64,000 nucleotides of DNA from Lineolata rhizophorae. Taxonomy: Eukaryota > Ascomycota > Dothideomycetes > Lineolatales > Lineolataceae. Made by a program: the position numbers and the translations under genes. Shown here piece by piece: positions 34,115-44,516 of this stretch. Position 1 is the first letter of the stretch. Each line of letters begins with the position of its first letter. The stretch lies in contig MU001679.1 of assembly GCA_010093515.1 (NCBI GenBank), positions 575,474-639,473 on the forward strand. Reading direction: 5' to 3'. The notes under the pieces are model-generated. The model saw only the letters and a list, made by a program, of their open reading frames with translations. It had not been told where the DNA came from and made no database searches.

Positions 34115-35829
34115 ATGTCGTACAAGTATCTTCCCCTGCGACAAAACAACCAAATCCGTCTCGTTGAGATTCAACCAGGAAGATATGACTCTGAGACAAT
34201 ATACTGTACAATCATACGGAGATGCAGATCGGATCCATCGCTGAAGTACGAGGCGCTTTCGTACACGTGGGGAGACGCATCCAAACTAAAGCGCATCATC
34301 GTCAAGCATTCCAAAGATTTCTACGTCACCTCAAACTGCTACGATGCCCTGCGCCAGCTTCGGGACCCTCAGGAGAAGAGGCTGATCTGGATAGACGCTA
34401 TCTGCATCAACCAGAAAGACGACGAAGAACGTACCCAGCAAGTTCGCGTCATGGGTGAAATTTACAAAGGCGCATCTAGAGTGTTGGTTTATCTTGGGGA
34501 AGTAGACGAGAATAGCAAGAGACTATTCGCATACATTGCCAGGTTCGAGGCGGAGATTGATGGAGTTCATACCTCGTGGGCCGATCTCACGGATGATGAT
34601 TCTATCCTCGTCGAAACTGCGAGAGCAATCCTTCGACGTCCTTGGTTTAGTCGCGTATGGGTCATTCAAGAAGTCTACCATGGCCGCGGCTACACTACGG
34701 TTGTTTGCGGACCCGATTCGGCGCACTGGGGTGACTTTGCGTCATGCTGCATGGATTTATGCAAGTCCGGGCCTGGCGATTTCGGGCACTACAGCGCTCG
34801 TCTACCAACATATGTTTTTACAATTGGTTCTAGTGAAGACAGTGCGTTACCTCTTTATGAGCTGCTGTGTCAAACGCGGTTCGCCAACGCAACCGATCCT
34901 CGAGACAAATTCTTTGGTATCCTCTCAATGGCTACGGATCAAGATGATGTGGCATCGCTTGCAAATTATGATCAGAGCACGACGACCATATACACCGTGA
35001 TTGGCCTCTACTTGTTACGGACTACAAAGCTACTTTTGCTTCAAGCAACTCGTCACCAGCATTCTAAATTTCCAGGTTTAGCCTCGTGGATACCGGACTG
35101 GAGCCGAAATGTTGACAGCGATCCGTTTTGGAATGTTAGGCCCGATGAAGTGGAGGCATGGTTGGATGAATACGAGATAGACGACCCTGAACTGCGCATT
35201 CTAGAATGTTGCAAGCCCAACAAAGCAGAGTCTGATCACTTTTATCATCCAGTCTTGTCCGTCACAGGATTCCGACTCGGCCGTATCAAATCACTTGGTG
35301 CAAGGTTCGACTTTGAGAGCTCTTCGGACGCCTGCACTGATGCGCTTAAGAGGGTCTGGGAATCGGGCGGCCAAGAGATCGACACTCCGTATATTCCACC
35401 CGGTTTTACCTCAGAATGTAAGTGCTACAGCACCAACACATTTGCTCCATTTGGCTAAAACGCGTGAAAGCCTTTGACTCTCTCGGATTTTACCATGCTT
35501 GGAGTCGTGGCCACGGCGCTACTGACGAACTCAATTTCGAGTTCGTGCAAGAGGCGATGCATGACTGTCGACTTTTTTTTAGCGAGAACAACATTTTAGG
35601 TCTGGCGCCATCTGAAGCCGCTCCAGGAGATGTTATATGTGTTATTAAGGGGGCTGCGGATCCCTGCTTATTGCGTAGACGTCTGCAAGGAGACTGGTCA
35701 CTTGTAAGCGGAGAGTGTTACTATGGTGATCTCTTTCCGGTTAACGCACTACCGCAAGATCTCAAGATGTACCTCTCGTCACAGAAAGGTATCGAGTTTG
35801 GTGATGAAGAGATTTTCACGCTTTGGTAG
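34115..35829 (+). CDS. HET-domain (heterokaryon incompatibility) protein
   Basis: Members of this family trigger cell death or growth arrest when incompatible hyphae fuse; many fungal paralogues have no assigned role. Exons 34115-35417 and 35471-35829, 553 aa. The 53-nt intron (GTAAGT...TGAAAG) removes a frame-closing segment and joins SE to SFDSLGF. The HET core is visible at about residues 45-190: KYEALSYTWGD, LIWIDAICINQKDDEERTQQ, QVRVMGEIYKGASRVLVYLG and RRPWFSRVWVIQEV. The C-terminal half has the usual DPRDKFFGILSMATDQ block and a tail with PGDVICVIKGAADPCLLRR. No NACHT or WD repeats follow, so it is the short, stand-alone HET type. It looks intact. Confidence 0.92.
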
Positions 35830-36658
35830 CGGATTAATTTTGCGGGCCTGCTTTACGACAAATTACAAAATCGAACGTCGGTATATAAATTTTAGATGAA
35901 AATCAAGGGAACATTACCTAGATTGGTGGCGCATGCCTCAGGCTAGGTATCGCAAAGCACTTAGAATTTTAGTGAATTTTGGGTGCCAGATATAGAAGCA
36001 AAAAGCAATAAAATCACCAATATTTTCGTGAGCTATACTAGTATCATTACAGATCAATCAGACAGCTAAAATCTCAATACGCTACAGACCCGACGATCGA
36101 TTGGCCATGCAGCATGGCCCTGCGAAGCTAAGAGGAGAACATGAAAGCATAGTAAAGGATTAACTATAATCGCAAAACAGGAAGGATCAAATAATGAAGA
36201 CAACAGCTCACGATCTACATACGAAATAGATATACATATTGTCGTAACTATGGCGACTGGCTGCTTTTAGTATTGAATGGCGCCTAGGCGAGTTGAATAC
36301 GTTACTGAGTTGCAAGTTCTCGAAGTCAGGAAGCTCACGGGCGTATCTGTGTATATCATTGATTGAAGTTAGTATAAATTCCTTGTGGTGGGTCGCAACG
36401 GATGTATTTACTAGGTCTGACAGGTTACTATCCATCTTGCTGGGAAACTTAGAAGTACGAGCTGTGTTTATCATATTCGGTCACTTCCCCCTTAGTTCCT
36501 TGACTCTGGAAGGAACCATAATCAATCTCGTCCCTACATAGAACCTTAAAAAGCCATATCATAATATAACCAACATACTCCGCCGAATCGGAACGCCGTG
36601 AAGCCTACACATCGGTAGCCATCCCTGACAGACAGCCTACCCGCGTATCCGCCCAAAC
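35830..36658. other. Intergenic, AT-rich
   Basis: Convergent 3' ends of the HET gene and the CFEM gene. Only short frames are present. No RNA gene or repeat recognised. Confidence 0.5.
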
Positions 36659-37432
36659 TCAAAGCGCAAACGCGACCAAAGCCGCAACCGCCGCAAACCC
36701 ACCGTACGATCTAGCCATCCGATCTCCCACCACCGGCGCAGCATCCGGCGTTGCGCTCGCAGACGCCGCCGCGCCGGTCCCCGAGGCGCTCTGCTGCGCC
36801 AGCGCGGCGTCACAAGCGTCCTGGGCGGCGGGAAGGACGTCTGGGGCTCTACGTTAGCCTCGTACTAGGCATGGCCTCCCAACGACAAGAGAGCAGCAAT
36901 TGCCAACCGGCGAGAAGTGGGGCTGAAGAGAAAGGGGTGGGAGATGGTGGCAGCCCCGGCAGGATGAAGAGGGACGACTCGAAGGACTTACTGGCGGCGT
37001 TGTTGGGACAGTCTGTGAGCACGCATGGGGTCACACTCATGGAGATGCTTGTTTGCTCTGTCACGCATATGCACTGCGCGTCGGTGTTGTCGCAAGGGGA
37101 GTCTTCGATTGCGTTTTGGAAGCAACCGCGCTGCGTGAAACAATCATGAGTTTAGATTAGCCACGAGGTCCGGCACTTCCGTAGTCCATTGCTCTATCTG
37201 TGGTGTAGTTCCACTGGAAGTAGATCTGTAATGCATTTGCTCCGTAGTGTGCTGTAACTGCCGACATGCAGAAGCAACTTGGAAGATCCTTTTGGATCTT
37301 TGATATTGAGGGCTGCCGGAAGTGACTTACCGCGCATTCTGGAACGCCGGACAGATCTTGGGCAGTTGCGAGTGTTGACGTGTAGACCAAAAGGGAAAGC
37401 GCGGCAAAAGTAACGGAGAGAATAGGCTGCAT
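36659..37432 (-). CDS. CFEM-domain secreted, probably GPI-anchored protein
   Basis: Fungal-specific extracellular protein; CFEM modules bind heme or act in cell-wall/host contact. Exons on the minus strand are 37432-37331, 37130-36992 and 36840-36659, 140 aa. Introns are 200 nt (GTAAGT...CACGCAG) and 151 nt (GTAAGT...CCCCAG). A signal peptide covers about residues 1-24 (ILSVTFAALSLLVYTSTLATA). All eight CFEM cysteines are present at 33, 37, 47, 54, 56, 70, 75 and 90 with canonical spacing, and Asp51 is at the position used for heme-iron coordination in characterised members. A Ser/Ala/Thr-rich stretch follows, then a C-terminal hydrophobic tail (GGFAAVAALVAFAL) that fits a GPI-attachment signal. 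Splice choices were made to restore the cysteine spacing and the frame. Confidence 0.88.
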
Positions 37433-40400
37433 GCTGGGGGGATATGGGTGGTGAGGCTATGGTAGAGTAGCACGATCTGCACCACGACGACGGACTTCTC
37501 CTTAGCTTCAAAGTTCCTGACGTTGGCCGAAGAAAGTTTAGCTAGAGAATGACCGAGGATAAAATCTTACTGTCAGCTAGTGCCGGATGGCAGTTCTGCC
37601 GCCCACACAAGGGTTTGAGCTGGTTTGAAGTAAAGGTGGAAGAATTCAATTAAGAGATTTTCTGTTGTACACAGGCTGTCGTGCCTCGTCCTGTGGCAAC
37701 GGCCCCACCAGAAAGACGGCACGGCTTTCTGGAAATGCCTGGATAGAATTCAACAACGAATCAATTGATAATGGAGAGGAGTTGTCTCCGCTCCTCTAGC
37801 TGACAGGAGAGATTTGACCAACGAGAAGGGAGGGCAAATTCTCGAAGCACAGGAAAGAGCCGTAGAGCATGTATTAGAACAGCCTATAGCATGAGCTGGG
37901 TGCTCGTGGCCCATATAGGCTATAGCAACCCTACCCAACGTTTCCTTGTTAAGCAGAATTCAAAAGCTTAATTGTTCGCGACTCCCTTGCTTAGGTAGCT
38001 ACCGAATAGGCTCGATCCAGAACGTCTGTGTCCGGTCCGATTTCTGGTCGCAAGTCACACACAGCCTGTAGTGGCACTTATTCAGCGGGTGTGATTGAGC
38101 GGGCCCTGCGGTTGCTGCATGCAGCTTGCGAGACGCCTCTGAAACGCGATGCCACGTACGGAGTATGCTTCAGGCGGTGCCAAGATCGCCCACGACAAGC
38201 GGATGTTCTGTGGGTGAAAGGAAGAACGAGGAGAATGGAAACCTTGGATACCCAAGGTTGGATACCCAAAGGCTTGTCGGGGTCTTATCGTCTAGTAAAC
38301 GGAATCACACGCTGCCGAACGGATGCGCGACAACCGGCCCGTTTTGGCTTCCAGGTTTGGTGGCATGTGTATTTCAAAACATAGCCTTGGCCTTGATTCA
38401 CGATTGAAGCGATATGTAGTACGATTTCGCGCATCCACATGCGTTTTCCAAGGTGGGACTGGCTGTGCTAGCTAGACCGTCCGCAGCGCCGGCGGGCTCG
38501 GAAGCTACATCTCTTCGCAAGCGTGTTTTAGTGCCTGGTGGCGTGTCTTAGTTAAACCTGGGGAGATGGTGTCGCGAGTGCAGAGTCTAGTGCCGGTCAA
38601 AACAATCTTCTTTGAACTTTGTCAGAGGAACTGGAATTCCAAGCGAGAGGCTTGCCTTATTCCCGGGCAAGTTACTTATCCCACCCAAGCCTTCTTGCGC
38701 GTCTCATGAAGCTCCATGACTCTGCGAACGCGACTTCCGCCAAGACCGCTAAGCGATATCTTCTCGGACCTAATCGAGCCGGGACACGTTGGTTAGTTGA
38801 GTGTCACCGCAACCCCATACCACGCGCGACTCTACGGCTGGACCATCTCAACACCACTTCCCACGCGACCTTGGCCCTCTCAAAAAAGACCTTCGCCCAC
38901 TTCCTAGGGTAGTTTCCAGGCTACCGTCCGCTTCCTTGCACGCGCTTCTCCCATATCACCCGTACTAAACCCACCCCCAATCCACCGCACAACCCGCCCG
39001 CAGTGCCGGCCCGCGCGTACATACATGTACATACAGACGCATGCACCTGCAGCCGTTGGAGTCTGCACGCCTACCTCTGCGGACGCGTCCGCTGGGCCTT
39101 CCCCCGCCCCTGGCTCGCGCGCTACCCGAACCGGGGAGCGAAGCGATTTGCCGGGGCGCCAGGGCGGCGTCTCTCCCGCGTCGGCGGACCGGTCGGCGCA
39201 ATGACCATACTCTGGCCCGGCGCCGGCGGCGGCATGCGAGATGCTGCAGCGCCGCCGGTTACCATCGCTTCCGCCGCAAGCAGCAGCAGGAGCTTGCCGA
39301 CGGAATCCAAGCCCGGCAAGGGTCCCCCGTTGGCAGAGCCGTGCGCGCGCAGCTCGCGCGCCTCGGCCCCGCTCCCGTGATTGTAGGGCTGCCTCATGGC
39401 GGCGCTGAAAGGGCGCTGCAACGGTAAACTCCGGCGTTCGTATGTTTTCCAACACGGAGAGCCGCTACGTTTCAGGAATTGCGTAGCGTGTTCCTCCGGC
39501 CAAGCTATGGGAAGAAATGAGGCGTACGCGCGCACACGCTCACTGGTGGAGAGTGCGCCAGTAAAGATCTCCATTGCTTGGACAGAAAGCAAATATTGGT
39601 ATATTGGACACTAGGACTTAGACAGTTGTAGTAGCAGAGACCTTTGATAGGACAAAAAAAAAAGGGACATCCACAACGCGCGCCCTTCGATATAACCCCT
39701 CCCCGAATCTGAATCCGTTTCATTTGCTAGCGTTGCCCATGTGGAAGTGTTACTTTCTGACCCGAGCCCGACGTTCTTTCTCCACGCGCCCCTTCCCCGC
39801 GTGTAACCAACCGCACGCAGAAAACAAGTAGCCCCCTTGGAAAACAGGACCTCGAAGAAGAAAAGAAGTTTTGGGAAGAAAGGGGAAAAAGAAAAGAAAA
39901 AAGGCGCATTGCTTCCTCCTCCACATTTCCAACGTGGCAGGAAAGAGTCTTTAAAAATCAAGCCTCCCAGAGCGCCGGGTCTTACTAGAAATTACCCAGC
40001 GCTTTTTGCATGCATGAAAACAAGACGTTTATAAAAGGAAGGCTCTGGCAATGGTGTTTGTTGGCTCCCACCTACTGATACATTCCCGACGTATCTGTAT
40101 CGGCGAGCGCCCCCATCCACAAGCCCTCGTGTACAGGATCCTCCGTGTAGGAACCATAGACAAAGTGTACTGGGAGAATTCGAAATGTATGAAAAAAACC
40201 ATCAGAATCAACAAGCCACCTGAGGGTGGTGGTACTTTGAAGTGAAGAAAACATGAAGTTACCAGCGCGCTGCAAGGCGCTAAAACAAGAGGTATCGTGC
40301 AGTAAGAGAAGTATGGGTTGGTACATGACGGGGATATGATACGAGCCCAGCACAAAGGAAAGCTCAAAAAGAAAGACCGAACTCTGCAAAGACCTTCGAA

Positions 40401-40607
40401 ACCCCTTTGTTGTATCTGTTGGCTCCAGTGGAGAAAATGCTTCCATGCACGGAAGAAAAGCAGTGAGGCGCACTGAGGAATCTACGAACTCTACTCGAAA
40501 GACACCAATGAGCCGATCGAATTCGCCCGTGGTTACTCTAGCATCGGTGGGTATGTGTGCGCGCATCGAATCAAGCTGGCAAGGCCGTCTCATATGCGCA
40601 TGCGAAT
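37433..40607. other. Gene-poor interval with a GC-rich block
   Basis: About 3.2 kb without a firmly supportable gene. The first 300 bp serves the CFEM promoter. At about 39000-39420 a GC-rich block is open on both strands; one minus frame is noted separately. Between 39640 and 39960 there are purine/pyrimidine-biased tracts (A11 at 39655-39664 region, AAGAAAAGAAGTTTTGGGAAG). The right end is the 3' side of the large disordered-protein gene. Confidence 0.45.
39122..39394 (-). CDS. Doubtful small ORF with hydrophobic core (about 91 aa)
   Basis: A minus-strand frame read from an internal ATG (MRQPYNHGSGAEARELRAHG...) has a Leu-rich hydrophobic patch (GKLLLLLAAEAMVTGG) and a Pro/Arg-rich tail. 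Codon choice is GC-rich, but the opposite strand is open across the same DNA, so composition alone can explain it. No homology recognised. Coordinates of the start are approximate. Confidence 0.15.
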   Translation of the reverse strand, partial: RQPYNHGSGAEARELRAHGSANGGPLPGLDSVGKLLLLLAAEAMVTGGAAASRMPPPAPGQSMVIAPTGPPTRERRRPGAPANRFAPRFG

Positions 40608-43600
40608 TTAAAACATCGCGCCTTCAGCCATAGGCCGGCGCGGCGGAGATCCGCCATTAACTGGCCGCATATGATCCGGAAATCCCTGCGGGGGCAATGG
40701 TGGATTCGGACTCATGACGGCCTGGTGGCGCGCCTTCGAACTCAGGCTGCGGCCCTCGCTCGAGCTCTTCCGAAGCCGTGATCGCGCGCGAGCTTGCTTG
40801 TCATCATCGTCGGAAAACGTCGATTCCAGCACGGTTGTAGGCACCTGAGGCGAGCTGTTGTCGTAGTTCTCCGTACGGCCGAAACCGAAGCGGCGACGGC
40901 GAGGATTGATCGGTGGTACGGGTGGCGGCTGCTCGTCTATACCGTTCTTGAGCGACGCTCCAGGTGGGAGTTCGATCGTGTCGACATTCGACGTGCTTGA
41001 AATCAGAGTCGGCTCCGAAATGTCGTGCTTGTTGATTGATTTCTTCCGGGCGGTAGGGATGCGGGAGTGGTTTTGTGGCGGCTGAGAAGGATGTGTCTGC
41101 GGCTGGAAGGTTGAGGAGACGGGCGTATTAGACGAGGAGATCGGAGGAGTGGTGTTGGCAGAGAACGGAGTGATGGGCGATGGTCTCGAGAATGTCGCCG
41201 GCGACGGCATGCTGGGTGAAGGGCGAGGAGAGGTGGGCAAGCCTGGCGAATGGCCAGGAGACATAATGGCTGGACTGACCACAGCCGGAGAGAGCCTTGG
41301 GGATGGCGCCGGTCCATTGGTGTTGATTGGACGAAGGGAATGCGAGTCAAAGTATCCGGGACTGCCAGCGGCTTTCGAGTTGCTCCTCAACCGGGACTGG
41401 GCCATGCCCATACGTTCAGGGATAATCTCAGGAGTAGAAGCACCAGATGCTGCGTTCAGATGTGCTGTCTGGGCACTGAGTTCGGCATATGAGATGGCAC
41501 TTGAACCTGTACCTTCTACCATAGCCTTCTCAAGATCATCCTTGTACCCGCGGGGCCTGCTTCGCGAACGGCTTGAAGAGAGGTCGGAGCTTGACCGGTT
41601 GCGGATAGAGTTATGGGAAGAATCAGGCGGGCTTCGGCCTTTATGGCTGTGGTTCTCGCGACCATAACTGTCATTGCTCGGGCGGGACTGAGTTTCACTA
41701 GGCCTCCGAGCACCGATATCATTCCGTAAGGGAGTACGTCCGTGAGGTGGCCGGGAGCTGGATTTTGGCGGAGGAATGATCTCTTCAGACCTCCAGTGTT
41801 CTGACTCGTAGAACTTTTCAGCTGGGCCGGCAATGGGTAGGGAAGGACTGCTATTATTGGCACCCGGAGCACCTAAGCCTAGCATCTTAATGGCCTTACT
41901 TGGTGGGAGGTCCTGCATCCCTTGAATAGGTGGCTCCGGTGTCCTCGAGATCGAGTCGCGGCTTGACTTGGTTCGCAACATCGCGAACGGCTTTAGCGTT
42001 CCAGCCTTCCCAGGCGAAGGGCTTCCTGACCGACTCTCGCTCTCCACCTTAGTGCGCAGGCTCTCTTGAATAGCCTTTCGGCGCTGATCGAGCTCCTGGG
42101 CAAATGCCTCCCGATCTGCCTGCGTCGTACTGCTGCCGTCGCGGCTGTGCTGTCTAGCCAGCTCCTGCTCCCAAGCTGTGTCGGCTAGAACGTTTTGCGT
42201 AATAGCCTCCCGCTTAGGCCTCTCCGTCTCCGAAGGTGAGGTAAAATTGTTCTGATGCTTTCCCTGATCGCTCTCTAGCGGGCTAACGGGGCTGTCAGTC
42301 TCACCGTACCCAGGGCCATCGAAGTCTTCTAGGTCCCAAGGGTTGGAGTGGCTGTACTGCGAGTTGCCCCTAGTTGTGTTCGTATCTGAAATCATCGGGC
42401 GCGCAGAGTAGGTACCATCACGTGACTCCTGGCCGTAATTATCATCGTCGTAGACTGAAGAGACGTTGCTGCGCTGGCGAAGGTGCTGATGAATGAGGCC
42501 GCTTAGACCGCCATTGTCCGGTCCAAGGGTTGGAGAGTCGTGCTCAGGCTTGGCGATCGTCTCGACGGATCCCTTTCGTACGCCGGCTTGCACGCCGATA
42601 GGTAATTCAAGGTGTGTCGCCGCATCATTCATGCTGCTATCTACCCTGTTGTCCAAGGCTCGGAGCGCAGGGTGCTCCGACATTGGCGGCGGAGAACCTG
42701 GAGGGGGCATCGGGATACGACGGTCACCGAACAATCGAGCAGGCTTAGGCGGCTGAGGAGTCTCGCTGTTATCTTCATCGCTGTCGGTTCCGGAGGCAAA
42801 GAATGTCTTCTGCCCGGGGGTCGATTCGGCAGTGGGGCTATCCTGATTAGTGCGTAGCTGAGCGGCCGCGTTCCGAAAAACCGAGAAGGCAGCAGGTGGT
42901 TTCCGCGAGGCAGACCGAGATCTCGATCGATTTCTATTAGCAGTTTCAGCAGTTTCAGCCCCCTTGCGCTCAATCTCATCGCGGACGGCCTTCACCGAAC
43001 CAGCCGGCATGTCCTTCTTTAGCGGAGGTGTCTCGCGACCTTGCTGCATCGCCATCTGGCGTTGTAGGTATTGTTGCTCGTCAAAAGCCTTGGGCTTGTT
43101 AAAGGCGCCCATCGCAGTAGCCTTGCCCCTGTCACCAGGAGCAATCGCATTTGAGAGAATGTTTGACTCATCGCTGTCGCTAGGCAGAGGGCTGAGTGGT
43201 GGGGACTGCGACACGCTGTGGAGAGGGCTGGACGTGGAAGACTGAGACGCAGATTGACCGGAAGTGCCTGTAGCGTATACTTGGCTGCGAGCGCTCGCCG
43301 CCGGGCTAGACTCCTTGAACCGGTCGTGCAAGTTCGTCGCACTCTTGACCTGGTAAGGAGCCCCGACCTTCGTGTTCAAAGTTCGCTGTCTCTGAATAGA
43401 GTTGAGCCTATTCATAGCCGAGGACTGCTGTTCGTGCAATTGCTGGTCGAGGCCTTGCTCGTATAGTCTCCGTGCCTTGGTCATAGAACGCTCAATACCT
43501 GGAGATATTGGATTGGGATTGGTGGAAGTCGCAGGCGACGAAGACGGGACAGAGTTCGCGCCCTGGGAAGCGATGGATGTCGCAGCAGTCGAAAGACGGG

Positions 43601-44516
43601 TGTTCGAAGGGCCAGAGTTGGTTGAGGAAGAGGTCTCCCGCTTCTTGCTGTAGTCAGAAACGGAGGATGAGTGGGACAATTCCTTCGCGGGACTGCCGTG
43701 ATCGTTGTCGGCAATTGTCTCTTCTTCATCCGCAAGCCTCTCTTGCTCCAGCCGCCGTTCCCGCTCCTTCTCCTCTCGCTTGAGCTTCTGGAATGTGGAC
43801 AAGTTGACATCATCTTCGTACATTGCACGCCCCATGGCCTTTCCACTACTGCCGCTGGCCAAACTTCTCGATGACCCATTGCCTCCCACGGGGATCTTGT
43901 ACACCTTCTGACGGCCACCAAACAGAATATTTCCCTCTCCCGGCCGAGCGCGGCTCATTATGCTTCCACCATGGGACGAATCATCATCCGTACCATAGCC
44001 ATCAGTTCCTGCGGAGCCGAACGAGTCCTGCCGATTGTTCGCGAATGGCGGGCGAATGGAGCTATTGATCGACGAAACCTCTGCGATGTCCGAGAGACCG
44101 CCGGCATCGTATCCGAAATCAGCGAGTCGGGATTGGCGCTTCGGCTGAAGAACGCTGTCATCGCTCGCCTTGCCTAGTTTAGACAAGGGATCGTCTTGCT
44201 CTCGGAGCATGCTAAAGCGCGCGGAAAGGTTGGGCATGAGAAGGCTGGTGCGGAAGTTGTCCTCGTTAGGAAGAGCGCCAGAGAGGTCCAGTTCAGGTTT
44301 GCTCGGCTCAGGCTGGACCTTCTTCCATTTTCGGCCAAACATCCCACCAGATGGCGGCGGCGGAGGATGAGAAGGCGGTGCCTCCGCCTCCTTGGCCTTC
44401 CTTTTTGTGAGGAACCGATTCATTGCAGCCTTACACAAATTAGTGTCTTTCTTAGACTCTGGCTGGTTCCGGCGGCCTTCGCCGTCTGGCGAACTATGTC
44501 GGAAGAGCCGATGCAT
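40608..44516 (-). CDS. Large, mostly disordered Ser/Pro-rich fungal protein (1302 aa, or 1271 aa from the second Met)
   Basis: An uninterrupted coding region. Two starts are possible: ATG at 44516, or ATG at 44423 giving MNRFLTKRKAKEAEA..., which I prefer because the 31 residues before it look like leader. Only the N-terminus appears ordered and conserved-like: MFGRKWKKVQPEPSKPELDL, then PNEDNFRTSLLMPNLSARFS and MLREQDDPLSKLGKASDDSV. A charged coiled-coil patch (LKREEKERERRLEQERLADE) lies near residues 230-260. Long Ser/Pro/Gln-rich regions with many SP/TP sites follow, including SRSRSRPRG-type Arg/Ser patches and a final Pro-rich segment (SPGLPTSPRPSPSMPSPATF). No signal peptide or membrane segment is present. 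I believe it is widespread in filamentous fungi but cannot name a function. SP/TP density suggests kinase regulation. Confidence 0.85.
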   Translation of the reverse strand: MHRLFRHSSPDGEGRRNQPESKKDTNLCKAAMNRFLTKRKAKEAEAPPSHPPPPPSGGMFGRKWKKVQPEPSKPELDLSGALPNEDNFRTSLLMPNLSARFSMLREQDDPLSKLGKASDDSVLQPKRQSRLADFGYDAGGLSDIAEVSSINSSIRPPFANNRQDSFGSAGTDGYGTDDDSSHGGSIMSRARPGEGNILFGGRQKVYKIPVGGNGSSRSLASGSSGKAMGRAMYEDDVNLSTFQKLKREEKERERRLEQERLADEEETIADNDHGSPAKELSHSSSVSDYSKKRETSSSTNSGPSNTRLSTAATSIASQGANSVPSSSPATSTNPNPISPGIERSMTKARRLYEQGLDQQLHEQQSSAMNRLNSIQRQRTLNTKVGAPYQVKSATNLHDRFKESSPAASARSQVYATGTSGQSASQSSTSSPLHSVSQSPPLSPLPSDSDESNILSNAIAPGDRGKATAMGAFNKPKAFDEQQYLQRQMAMQQGRETPPLKKDMPAGSVKAVRDEIERKGAETAETANRNRSRSRSASRKPPAAFSVFRNAAAQLRTNQDSPTAESTPGQKTFFASGTDSDEDNSETPQPPKPARLFGDRRIPMPPPGSPPPMSEHPALRALDNRVDSSMNDAATHLELPIGVQAGVRKGSVETIAKPEHDSPTLGPDNGGLSGLIHQHLRQRSNVSSVYDDDNYGQESRDGTYSARPMISDTNTTRGNSQYSHSNPWDLEDFDGPGYGETDSPVSPLESDQGKHQNNFTSPSETERPKREAITQNVLADTAWEQELARQHSRDGSSTTQADREAFAQELDQRRKAIQESLRTKVESESRSGSPSPGKAGTLKPFAMLRTKSSRDSISRTPEPPIQGMQDLPPSKAIKMLGLGAPGANNSSPSLPIAGPAEKFYESEHWRSEEIIPPPKSSSRPPHGRTPLRNDIGARRPSETQSRPSNDSYGRENHSHKGRSPPDSSHNSIRNRSSSDLSSSRSRSRPRGYKDDLEKAMVEGTGSSAISYAELSAQTAHLNAASGASTPEIIPERMGMAQSRLRSNSKAAGSPGYFDSHSLRPINTNGPAPSPRLSPAVVSPAIMSPGHSPGLPTSPRPSPSMPSPATFSRPSPITPFSANTTPPISSSNTPVSSTFQPQTHPSQPPQNHSRIPTARKKSINKHDISEPTLISSTSNVDTIELPPGASLKNGIDEQPPPVPPINPRRRRFGFGRTENYDNSSPQVPTTVLESTFSDDDDKQARARSRLRKSSSEGRSLSSKARHQAVMSPNPPLPPQGFPDHMRPVNGGSPPRRPMAEGAMF

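Noticed and set aside
36992-37432. Continuous minus frame reading through CFEM intron 1 (VSHFRQPSISKIQ...)
   Set aside because: It ends quickly and breaks the CFEM cysteine pattern; the spliced model restores all eight cysteines.
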